Positions 25,244 through 37,300 of a stretch of DNA of 64,000 nucleotides are shown piece after piece (within the stretch, counting starts at the first letter, position 1; every line of letters begins with the position of its first letter). The DNA is from Ficedula albicollis (taxonomy: Eukaryota; Chordata; Aves; Passeriformes; Muscicapidae). Under the pieces are notes generated by a model. That model had not been told where the DNA came from. It did no database searches and saw only the letters and a list, made by a program, of their open reading frames with translations. The position numbers were made by a program, and so were the translations under genes. Location of the stretch: positions 27,096,331 through 27,160,330 of the forward strand of contig NC_021674.1 of the NCBI RefSeq assembly GCF_000247815.1, written 5' to 3'.

Positions 25244-28200
25244 GTGAGAATAAACTTTTAATAGCTATGAAATGCTTTGAAGACACTGCGGTGGAGAACA
25301 GGTAAACAAAACATCTACAGGAGACATTTCTATGCTTCCCTTCAGTCCTTTGTGACTTTAAGGTTGGTCTCCATGCACAAAATCAAAAGTCCTTTAGCCC
25401 TGGTGGCTGTGCATGAAGGCAATAGATGGGATTTTCACTGTCTCCTTCATTCTGTGGCCTCTGAAGGCACCTTTTTTTTGGAGGCTGTCCTTTGAGGCTG
25501 GTTACCGTTTGTTCCCTGAAAGTTTCTGACTGGTGTCTTCATGATGCCTGCAAGCTGTTTGCTTTTCCCCTCCCAGAATAGTTTTTTGTTCCACTTGTGT
25601 TCTCCTAATGCCACCTTTTTCAGGCTCTTTATTTTCTTCACGTCTCTGGCATAATTTTTTTTCACTTAGCTGCTGATCCTCTCCCACTTGTTGCTTTTGA
25701 AGGGGACACAGAGCATTGTCTGTTCATGGGCTGGCTGCAGGCACAGCTCTGCTGCAGTTCTGGAGCTGTACCACAGCAGAGCTGTCCCTGGTGTGAGATG
25801 CTGCCTCTCCTGACTCATGTATGTGCACACAGGCACTGCTTCCAGAGCTGTACACAAGCCAAGAGATGCATATCTCTTTGCCAGAGACACTCTGTGTTAG
25901 CAGCATCTTCTCCACTGGTAGAGTGTGGTGCTGTGATGAACTGATCTTGGGTCAGCAAAACTTCCTGGGGTATCAGGGAGAAGGCTTAAGTTGAGGTGAG
26001 TTCATAGCTGCCATTCACTGTGCAGTTCCCCAAATATATATCTCAGCACAGCTGTGGCTGTGCATCACAGCCCTGTGCAGATGAAGCTTTGTTATGAAAC
26101 TGCAGAGCACTAGAGGTTAGACAGCCACCTTCACTTTTGTCACCTCCCTAATCACTTTCTACCCATACACATTACTTGGGCATTTTTTGGCTTTAAACCA
26201 TTTACGGTCCTCTCTGGACTAAGTGCCTTTCCACTCCATTTATGTCACAGCAGGACACTTCATAATCTCAAGTTACATATTTTCCTCTCCTCCACAAGTG
26301 GTGCGGGTGTCATTTACACTCATGCAACAATTTACAGCCATTCTCTTATTGGCGGGGGTTCAGCTCCCAGCTAATCCGGGCATCGGATTCAAGCACAATT
26401 CCAAAGGGTTTGCATGGAGCTAAGGAAGGCATGGGTCATTATTTCAGTAGCCTGTTACTGTGAATATAATGTCCTGTGACATATAAGAAAATGTGTGATG
26501 TCTTTTAACAGAGAGCAAAAGACATAAATTGTGTACAAAATACTCACAACATAAATTCCTTTTGAACCGCTCATTTCACTCTTACACAACCTTGGGTAAC
26601 TTGACCTTCTTAATTGCCATATTTACAGTAGAAATTTGACACTGGACTGATTGCAAATGTATTTCTAATGGATTTTCCCCAGAGATATTTCATCAAAATC
26701 TGGTGAGAACATTTTCATTGCTTTTTTGTATTACTTGTAAAATGCTCCTCTTAGAAACAGTCAGTTTTAACAAAAGATTGTTTGCCTTTTCTTCCCTTTT
26801 GTTTCCTTGCTGAATTTAGTGATTTTGGAATTAATTGTAATAATAATGGTACAAGCAGCTTGTTCCAGGAGACTCCTCTGATTTTGAAAATGTGACTCAC
26901 AGTAAATGGGGCCTTCAACTCAGGACTCGTTTAGGGTGACAGTCACTCAGTCTGAATAAATAAGTACAATAAAATTAATTAAATAATGGAGAAGCTTGAA
27001 GGTGAGGAATTGCAGCATTAGGACATTATTCTGTCCCCTTTGAGAATAGAGGGCTGAGTTTGTCCCCATCAACCTGAATGAAAAAGTCTCCTCCTGCTGG
27101 GAGCTCTGAGGGAACCTTGTGGTGAGACTTGAAGAGTGGCAAAAACACAGAGGCAGAGGAGAATGTGTATCCATACCAGAAGCAGCAACTCACTTGGGTA
27201 GACTCAAGACACCAAGCCTGCGTGGGGCCAAATTCTGCTCTCAGCTTGCCTTGTAAAACCAGAAAATTTACCATTTTCCCTGATAAATTTCCCATAGGCT
27301 TACACAAACAATGTAGCCATGCTGCTGAGACCAGAGCTTGGCTCCAGTGCCAGAAGTGAGTGGCTCATACTGAACTTTGTTTTAGCTGCTGTTGCTACAG
27401 CTACCAAAGAGGTTATAAGAAAGAGTGAAAATTTAAAAAATTATGTAAAACGCAAAATATAGCTGGCTATGGCTAGGAACGTGTTGTTGTGTCAGGTTTG
27501 TTGTTTTTTTCCAGATTGTTTTTACTCATGTGTGAATCCTCCTATCTATATTAATTTATTCTTTATTATCTCTCCTAGAAAGATCCACAACCTCTTTTTC
27601 TTTAAAATCCTATTAGATGTCTAATCTTCTGTATTTTTTAATCTCAGTCCACATCATTCATGTCAGTCCCAAAGAAGTCTTAACTGACAACTGACAATGT
27701 TGTGAGGTTAAACATTGTCAAAACTTGAGACAACTAGAAATCATTAAATTCATAAACATTAAACTACAAAAAATGTTATTGTTACTAATGTAGTTATCAA
27801 AATATTTGAAAGGTAAATATTTAAATAACTTCACTTGCTCTGATATTAATAAATATTCTTAATTTTACAATTTAAAGCTGAATAAAATCCAGCATGCATT
27901 TCTTGAAACAAATAAATCTTTTCTTCAGTATAATTCAGGGAAGCATGTTCTGTGAAACATTTACACACTACATCACCTTTCAGAGTTTCTGGAGAAGAAA
28001 TGGTTATTTAACATTGAGCATAATTACACATTGATCATAAGATAAATGTCTTCCATCAAATAGGACCATCCTGTAATGAAAGCTTCTTCAAATTTATTAA
28101 GACAGCTGGAGGGATTCCTCTAACAGGATTCTGGGATGAAGACCACAGCTCAATTCTGTGTATGAATGATATTTCCCTAACTTCCAATTTTCAAAAAACT

Positions 28201-29844
28201 GTTTCAAATGTAAAAGCCCAACCCTAAAAAGCGTGAAGTGTTTGCTGGAAATGTGCACAGCACCTCCAATCCAATCTGGCTCAACTGCTCACAAGTTCCT
28301 GGATTCAGGAACTGGGAACTGTGCAGGAGCTGGCTATTTAAATAACAAAAGCCTGTTGTGGAAAAATTGTACTGAGAGATTCTTTAATCATAATAATGTT
28401 TGAAGACTCCCTTTTCAGGTCTGCAAATTAAAATTATTAACCTCTTAGTAAAACTTGAAAATAGGTATATGACCCCTTGGATTTTATAAATTTTAATATT
28501 AATTTTAGCACAATAAATGAAGATGATTCCAGGGTGGTAGAAGAAAATCTTGGGATTTTTTTTAAATGAAAAGAAGTATAATATGTGCACAGAGATCTGT
28601 ATCTGCTAATCGGGTTTCTGACTGCTTGAGGTCCAATCCACTGCTGTTTCCCTGCGGTGTTTACTGAAATACCATTAAGAAATCCACTCAATGCCTTTGA
28701 TTAAGGACAGTCAGACACCAGCAGCAAACTTTCTGATTTTTTCAATAATTTAAGTGAAGAAATGAAGGTTCACTGAACAGGGTGGAATTATCAGAGTTCA
28801 GGATTTTTCCACTCCTTTCAAGTAGGGGTTGTGATCATATTTTCTGTTTTCCGCAATCTTAGATTAATGGATAATCTTGGCTCACCAAGGACGGTACTCT
28901 GGGTATTTCCTTCCCTGCTGACCGTGTCATCTGGTGTGTTTGTGCAGTCCTGCTGCGACTTGTTCACATGCTGGATAAACAAACTTTTTTTCTTGCTTTC
29001 TTTCTTCACTCTCCTTGTCTCTGAAAGGTCCCTTTAACTTGACTGGAGCCGTGGAATGGATCTACACATACTGTTGTAGAGCTTGGCGCTGGACTATAAC
29101 GTTGTACAAGTCTTGTACTGGTGATAAAACCTTTTCCCACCCACCTTTGTAGCAAATTCAGCAGGCAAGTAAATGGTTCATGACAGTGAATCTTGTTCAC
29201 AAGCATCTTTTCTGTGAAAATCTGTAATAGTTTGGTGGTAAGTTCAGGAGAAATCAGCTCCGAAACTCAAGGCCGAACCAAACCCCAAAACCGTAGGAGT
29301 GGAACAGTCTTTGGACTGTTGCCATTTTTGAAAGGAAGAATATGGGTCAGTGTTCATGCTTCAGGATAGATTGGATAGATACTGTGTGCTAGAAGGAAGT
29401 ATGCTTATAAAGGATTTTCCATAGTTATAAGCTAAGCATAAAAAATAAAGTTATTCTACCCTACAGCATTATAAACTCAGCTGCTTGGAGAAACTCTAAA
29501 CCGATGACACTGGTCATGCAAGTTGCCTCGTCATGTTCTGTATTTCTGAATTATTAAAAAATGCCAAAGAAGGAGAGATTGTCAGGTTATTTAGAGTAAA
29601 ACAATTATCTTAGCAATTTTTCCCCCCTTGCTCCTGAGGCTCCTTCCTGTCTCTGAGTTAATCATGTTTTTAAGATTAAGAAACTGATTGTGACAGATGA
29701 CCCCCATGCACAGTTGTGCATGTGGATGTGTGTGCACACAGACACTCATGGGCCTCTGAAGCATGCAAGGAAATGTGATTTTTGCATCACACGCTTTACT
29801 TGGGTAAGAAATACCAAACCAAGGCAGTATTAGCTGGGCATTAT
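25244..29844. other. Non-coding stretch, no gene recognised
   Basis: GC-richer at 25690-25930 with frames on both strands; otherwise AT-rich. 26580-26860 and 27540-28130 are especially rich in TAAT and ATTA words. No interspersed repeat is recognisable. Confidence 0.5.
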
Positions 29845-29902
29845 TTTTAGAGCTATATATATCATATATGATATATATTTTAGAGCATATATATCATATA
29901 TG
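29845..29902. repeat. AT palindrome with imperfect tandem duplication
   Basis: A 26-bp unit starting TTTTAGAGC (29845-29870) recurs as a 25-bp copy at 29878-29902, one T shorter after AGC. Spanning the first copy and the join is a perfect 24-bp palindrome (29855-29878) centred on CATATATG. Cruciform or replication-slippage origin is the simplest explanation. Confidence 0.8.
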
Positions 29903-32900
29903 CAATTAGCAGCAAAGGTGTTAGTTCAGGAACTTGAAGGCTATAAATTTTCTGTGCAGCAAAGAGAGAGTATATGGACCAGAAAGCAGAGTTGTCCCAC
30001 ACTGACTTGTTTTAACTTTCTTTGGGCACTTACAAGAGCCTGACAAACTTCTTCCTCTTCAAGCCACACCAAGTATGTTTTTGAGGCAAGTTTGTTGGCA
30101 AAGATGCTCCTAAGAGGTAGGTTTTGTAGTGCCTGGAAATAACTAGCAAGGAATGGAGTAAATATCATGCTAAACGACTACTTTGTGGGGATGCTTGCTA
30201 ATTTGTTAAAGACTTTGGTCACAGCTGAACAAGCAAATCAGACTTTGTTACTTTAACTGGGAAGCAAAAGACTCGCTCCCCAGACCATCCTGTTCCTTGG
30301 TGAGGGTGGGGCTTCTTGTTTAGAGCCTAACAGTGAAATGAGGGAACAAGACTATGTATTAATTATGGAGGAAAGGAAGGACCTCCAGCCCTGCCTGGGA
30401 GCTGTAGCCTTTCAGCAGTTTGATGGACACAGGGGTGGTTTTCTTACACTTCAAGGCTGAATTTTCAGCTGTGTTTCAGGTTTTAGAAAAATAGTAATTT
30501 TAATTTGGGAATCACCTCACAGAGTTATCCCAGCTCTTTCAGTGGCCCTCCCTTGTCCTCAAGAGCCTCTTTTCCTCTAGGATAATTTCACAATTAAAAT
30601 TTAATTTAATTTTAGGATCTGATCATCTTCTGGTAAAATCAAGGGAAGCTTAGCACTGACATGCAGCCAGAAACCCTGTGTTTTGCAGCAATAAGTCTTA
30701 TTAATATTTGCATGTAATAAATAGTTATTTATGTATCTTTAATTAATGTGCAATGTACCTTCATTAATTGTAATTTCAGGATATAAAATCTGTTTCCAAG
30801 ATCTGTGTTATCCTTTTAATCCCTCTGTGTAAAACAGGTGCCTGTGCTTAAGTCCAGGGTTCTCCCAGAAGATATATTTGATTTTACATCATGAGTTACA
30901 CAGATCTCAATTTTCAGTTTATTTACTATGTTTCCTTTATTTAACACTATTGCTGATATTACCCACTGCCCCAAGTTTGGCTGAGTTCATTCTGGTAATG
31001 ACATTGTGAAGGACACATAGAAATAGGGCCAGTGAGTTCTGTCAGAGCTGCACAGAGTGGTTTGTGCTCCTATTCCAGTTTTACCAAACACAAATGTGGC
31101 AAATCTCAGTCTGAAGCAGAAACCAGCACAACCAGAAGTCCTTGACAATGATGGGAGTTACTTGCTGCTTGTATTTACTGTTGTCCTATCAAAATATTTT
31201 TCAATACTTGGTAGAAATATTTTCTGAGTGGGATGACCATGTGCAATTACGTTTGTTTAAAGCTTTTAAAAGCCCTGTCTTTCATGAAATAAAATCCATA
31301 TTTAAAAAAAAAAGGAAGGAAGGTTTTTTTAATACGTTTGGGTTTTTTTTTCCCCACAAGCTGTTTTCTTCATGAGTCTTAGAAAATCGCTTTCTACATA
31401 GGATTTTTCTCTTAAAAATAATCCTCTGACTTCATTCTGACAGAAACATCCTCTAGCATGAGCCAGTCTTCTTCCGGAAGGGAAGGATTGTGTTGGGGGG
31501 AAAAAAATGCTTCCTGGAAAAAGCTAATCAGTATAAAAGGGAAATGGTCAGCAGCATCTGCATTAATTTTGAGGAGAAACTGAAGTAATCCAAATGTGTA
31601 AGATATTTTTCAGCAACAGGGAAGTACATTATTTTCCTCATCGTGTACCCTGTACTTTGTTCTTCTCCCCTGGGGGAGCTGCTTTGTGGTTTGTTTTTTT
31701 TCCTTTTGAAACTTAAAAGGTTTGAGAAGGAATAAAAACTGGAGTGAGTCATAAATTGAAAATACATGTATATGACAACATCCTTTTTCTTTGCTCTTCA
31801 GTTAACTGTACTGACCTTAATCAGCACGCTAAGCATGTCTGTGTTATGCATCCCCCTATTCCCTCAGCATTTTGGTAACCTGGCAGCTTTGTCTTCCCTG
31901 TTCATCAGGACCTGTGAGATTGTTGGTGACAGTGGAGGTGGCACCTGCAGGTTTGCTGTGCACACAGGCACCTCTGCCACTGCAGCGAGGTCTCAGGCTG
32001 GAGTCCCAGCCTTAGGAGGTGTCTCCTTGATCCTCCAGGGAGGAGAGAGAGAGGCAGCAGGGCTGGGCAATGCGACCAAGCCCTGATGGGGTGGTGGAGG
32101 TCTTAGCTGATCCCCAGGGAGTGGGAGAACCTTCACTTCACTGGGTGAAGTGCACCTTCACCTGCCGTGAAATGTCAGCTGTACAGAACAGGGAGAAGGC
32201 AAGGGAACAGAAAGGATGAAAGAAAAAGGAGACTGAGAGTCTGAGCAGCACTGACATTGCTTTTGGCCATGAACTCTGGAAGACCTAGAGGTAAAAAGCT
32301 CTACTATGGTGATGTGATTTCCTTTGAGCTCTGGCCTGGTGTGCACTCTTAAGAAAGTCACTTCAGCTCCAGACCTCATCTGCTTCTTCCCACTGCTCTC
32401 TTTTCCTGCTGCCTCTGCTCTGATTGCAGACCCCAGGCAGCCAGGCGAGCCAGGCAGACCAGCACACCTAGAACACATTGCAAGGGTGGTTCTGGCTCCT
32501 GCCAAACCTGTAAACAAATCTGTGCTTAAAAAAGTGCTTCAGAAGATGTATTTTAGAAATCTGAAGGGAGTAGCCAGTGTTCTCTCTGAGTGCTTCTGAG
32601 TCTGTGCCCAAAAGGTCTTGGTATTTGACTCTGCTGCTCTGGTTGTGGTTTAGTTTTTATCGTCTAATCCCACTCTTTTCATACAGGAACTGAAAATTGC
32701 CCAAAGACATATTTTTGAAAGCACACCATAATCATGCAATTCTGGTTTCTATCACACCCTTAAAGGGGCATTTTCTGATCTCACTCACACCCTGGCAGGC
32801 AGGCAGAGTTTGCTGTGGCTTTGTGTGCTGGAGCAGAGAGACCAGGAGAGAGATGAAAACCACAACTGTTTGTTATGCAGAACATGGTTATTTTGGTGTC

Positions 32901-34280
32901 TTGCCAGTAATGGCAGAGTATCAACAGATGTTGGATTTGTGATTAGAGCCTATCCAGGTAAACAGAAGGAAACTATGAGGGTTATGATATGGCTGCAGTC
33001 TCTAGTTTTTGGTTAAATTGCTAGAGGTATAAATAAAACCCACTCACCTGAAAATATCTTGCATTTGCTGTTTTCTTTGGTTTAAAAGACTTTCCTGAGG
33101 GAGGTGATTTTAACTTTGATAGAAGGAGCCTGATTATTTAATTTTTAAAAATAGCTCAAAGAAAATATTATCATTTTTCAGGAAGAGCAACAGTTACTGG
33201 TAGAAACATGCTCTTGCTGGTTTGCAGACTTGGAAAGCCAGACATATTGTACATAATTTCTGATGTGCACTGCGTTATCCTTGACTATAAAAAAGCAGGG
33301 CTAAGCCTAGCTAGGAGCAGTGACTGGGTTTAGAGGGCAGAGCTGAGCCTGGGGACACAGGGCAGCCTGGGTTGTGAGGCTGGACTGCTTTTCCAGGGTT
33401 GTGTTTCCCTGATAAGAGTACTGCCTAATTCTCTACTTTGGGCCTCTGCAAATGTGCAAAATACCACATTTTATAAGGCTACTTAACCAAGGTGAATGTG
33501 TTCACTTTTTTTTTTTTTTTTAAGTCTATCTATTTATTTTTACTAAGAAGTTTTAAGTGGCACACCCTGCTCCCAGATCAGAAAGTGCTGCAGCCAACAC
33601 CACCAAGTGGGCATAAGGCAGGGCTCTGTGCCAGGGGAGAACTGACAAGGCTTCCCTCTCACCCTGCTCCCTCTGCAGCTGTGCATCCTCTCTGCAGTGC
33701 AAGCCTCAGATTCGGGAGATTTTCAGGGTTACTGTTAATTCCAGTGGGAAATGACACAAATGTTACATAGAAAATTACATGGTGGGGAACTGCTGAGTTT
33801 TACACATTGATTTCAATGGAGCCTTTCATACAGCTGGAAGACCAGAATGTGATCCTGTGCCTTACTTTCTCTTGGATGTAACCTAAGAGGAAAAGTGGGA
33901 GACTGAACGTTGCCTTTTAGGAATCTGGCCCTTCGCCTTTGATTTTATTCCAGAGCGGAAGTAGCAATGTTTGCAGCTCCCACGTTAGCGGTGTGTGTAT
34001 CATTCTACACAGCAACTTCTTTGTTCAAAGATGCTTTTAGATGTAGGATTGAGTGTATTGAGTGCACTGATGTTTAGCCTTGTGTTTTTACCCATATACC
34101 TGCAGGTCTGTCATGGCTGTAATCTTCTGTTGATGCATATGTTTCTGGTCTTCAGGCAGTCTTTCACAGCGTTGTTAACAGCAGTGTGCTCTTTCACAGA
34201 CAGCCATGGAAAACACCTGCCTTCTACAGCTGCCAAGTTCTTTTTAGATGTAGTCTTCATTGCACTGTGCTTATCTTTTA
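29903..34280. other. Non-coding stretch, no gene recognised
   Basis: The 119-codon minus frame at 32158-32517 and 106-codon plus frame at 31766-32086 fall in a locally GC-richer patch (31880-32520) and show no domain. Sixteen T at 33506-33521. The AT-rich motif cluster at 30690-30790 is listed separately. Confidence 0.5.
30690..30790. promoter_or_regulatory. Possible regulatory cluster with perfect POU octamer
   Basis: Seen: ATTTGCAT, the exact octamer bound by POU factors such as OCT proteins, at 30706-30713. It is followed within 70 bp by TAATTA (30740-30745), ATTAAT and TTAATTG homeodomain cores. A canonical octamer beside several homeodomain cores is typical of developmental enhancers, but function and conservation are inferred only. 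Confidence 0.22.
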
Positions 34281-34296
34281 TACATACATACATACA

Positions 34297-34327
<31 letters not shown>
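34281..34327. repeat. Compound microsatellite (TACA)n-(TA)n
   Basis: Four TACA units plus T (34281-34297), GCA, then 27 bp of alternating TA (34301-34327). Directly visible; likely length-polymorphic. Confidence 0.95.
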
Positions 34328-34330
<3 letters not shown>

Positions 34331-37300
34331 TATTTTATGCAGGAATATCCTCCAACTATCATGAAATATAAGAGTAACTAAATATAAAAATGTGAAATAA
34401 CAATTAATACCTTCAATGTCCCTACTTTTAGTCATTTTATACTGTGAATTTATAAAAATGCATTGTTTTCAATGATCAGTTTTTTGAAACTCATGATGCA
34501 TTTTAATAAGCAGCAGGAGATAAATGAGCAAGTGCCTACATTACTCTGTAGTGTATGTGCAGTCATGGGGGTTTTAACTATAATTTTAAAGAATTTTAGT
34601 TCTTTTTTATTAAAGTGCAAGAGCTTTTGTTTCTATGATGCGGAATCTGACTATATATTTATAGGGATAAGAGAAAAGGAAAATGAATGCATATTCCTGA
34701 ACAAGCTAATTATTTTTGTCTTGGAGCATAAAAGGCTAATATGTTAATATGTAAATATTCTAGTGTGCATTTGCCATGGTAAAATTGGAGATAAGGATGG
34801 CAAAATGTAAAATTAGACATGATAAGGCCTATACAGGTGAATATCTCATAGGCTAAGAAAATATGGGTTTTTTAAATTGATTTTTGAAGGAAATAATCTG
34901 TATGAAGATGGAGGATAGGTTATCTTGGAAGGGACAGTTTTTCCACTGGCATACAATCTATTAGTTTTCTAGTGCTAGTGTGAGAAATAGAAAAGCTGTA
35001 CCTTGTCAGGAGGAGAGTTGTAAAGCCACCAGTCCTCTGTTCCATCCAAACAGATGGTGCCCAACAGCTCTGCTGAGGGGTAATGGGTGGGACAAGGGTG
35101 CTGCTGTGGGAAACCATGCACAGAGCATGTCTGAAGGCAGGAGGTTACACTGGGGAAGGAAGAGAAATGTATTATTTTGGTTTTTAAATGTTACTTTTCT
35201 GAACTGCAATAGAAAAGTCATCCTAAAGAGAGGGGGCAGTGTGGAAGAACAAGGGTGAGAAATATTGCATGGCAGAGAAAATTGCCACAGTGTGTAGGAA
35301 CAATAACAAACAGAGGCTTCCTTTTATTTTCTTATGTATTATGGTTTTTCAGACAGCATCAACATTATCATGCTGGGAAAGGCTGGTGTGGTGGCCCCAG
35401 AGAGCAACTCCTCCTCCAGGTGACTGCATTTACTGGTAGGATGTTTTCCATCCAACTCTTCTGAGGTGCTTTCCAGTTTATATACAGCCCCAAATCAGCC
35501 ATTTACAAGGAGCTGTTGCTGAACAAACACACTGAGAACAAGCATAAACCTGTAAAGTTTCTCTCCATCTTGTGAAATCCTTTCAAATGGCTCAAAAAGG
35601 AGGAGAAGAAATAGCATCTTCTGAGACCTCAGAAGTGGGGCTGTTTAGGTTCCCAAATGCATCTCTTGCTGCTAAGCCCTAGAGACATTAACACATGGAA
35701 GGGAAATAGTGTTCCCTGAGTTAAGGCTGAGCAACATCATGGAAAAGCTAGTGTTGAGGATAAAATATTGATAAATCAGGAGTTTGCCAACCAGTCTGCT
35801 GTGAGCTGTGTATACAAGGCTGTTAAAAGCCAGGGATGAAGGTCCTGTGGAAGCACCCCCTTGGGAAAGCAGAGACAGCTCACTGAAGAAACAAGGAGCT
35901 GTCAGCAGGAATAGTTAATGGAAGGGCTTGTGAGGGTGCAGCCTCCCCCACAGATCAGGTGGTGACATTTCAGAGCCATTTCATCAGGGGAGGGGAGTGA
36001 GATGTACAAGGCAATGATCTTAGAGCATTGTGATAGCATTCCCTAAAGGGGGAAGGAAAAATAAATTAGATCAGTGATCTCCCTGAGCAGAGCTGCCAGT
36101 TGTTAACATCTCTGAAGGGAGTGCACAAACCAAGATGACACTGCTGAAGAAAAAGGAGGAACTCATTTGTCTAGATGTACTAATGCATTATTTTGATTGT
36201 ACCTGTGCTGGTGGGCCCCTGTTGCGAGGTTAGGGCTTGACAAATACTGATTAAACAGCCCCTTTCTGAGGATAAGCTGTTGCAGAACAGAGCAGATAGG
36301 CAGGACTGAAAGTGTTGTTTTCCTTGAGGTAGAATATGTGGAAATGTCAGAGCCCTGTTGGCCTCTGATGCTACCCAGGATTGATAAGAAGAGCCCTCAA
36401 AGTTTTCAAAGGTGCTGTTAGGGTTTAAAATACAATTGCAGCCTGGTGTCCCTTGTTACCCTGCAGATGCAGTGCCTTACGAATGTAATCTGAACTCATG
36501 CTTTTTAATGGAGTGTATGCTACTAATCGCTCAAAAATCACTCTTATTTTTTTTCCTTTATAATGAGACTGAGCTTTTTATTCGTATGTGGATGGAATTT
36601 TGCCAGGAAGGCTTATGTCAAGTGGTTTCATTCAGCAATGTGAAAACTCGTGTGCTTGTCTCAACAGGTAGAGAGAAGTGGAAATCATACCCTTGCAAAG
36701 AATGTAACTAATGACTCCACTTTTGTATGTTTTTTTCCAGGGAGAAAGCTGGTGTATAAGTCTTCAAAATGTGACTCAAAATGAGACAAAATTTTCCTAG
36801 CCCAAATGTTTAAGTCTGTGTTAAAACATAAATATTGCTTTGTGGGACCACCATGCATTGCTTAATAAAACTTTATGTGAAATAATCAATAATTAATTGA
36901 AAAAGCTGTGCTAGGAATTTTAGTGAACTGCTCATTACTTTAAGCTATCTTGATTAGAAAATCAGAAAACAGTTTGCATTTAACTTGCAGCTGCAGTACC
37001 CCTTGCCTTCAGTATTCTCTAGACCAGCCCAGAGTGATTGGACATTCATTTGTGCCAGGGCTGGGGTCTCGCCTATCAAGCAATGTCAATGGTGTTTCCT
37101 TGCAGCCACCACCTGCCAGCATGACTTTGCCTTCTCAGGCAACTGTTTAGGCTCTGGCAGGAGCAGGCAATGCCCAGCTGATCCTTTACAAAGGAGGTTT
37201 GTCTCAGCAGGTTGGTTCTCTGCTGTCCCCAGTCTTCTGCTAGCCAAAGTGAGCGTGAGCACTGTCCACCCCTACCCAAGACTAAGTTCAGAACCACAGG

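Noticed and set aside
33785..33835. Amniote-repeat-like word CATTGATTTCAATGGAGCC
   Set aside because: The match to ancient interspersed repeats is confined to about 30 bases; too short to call.
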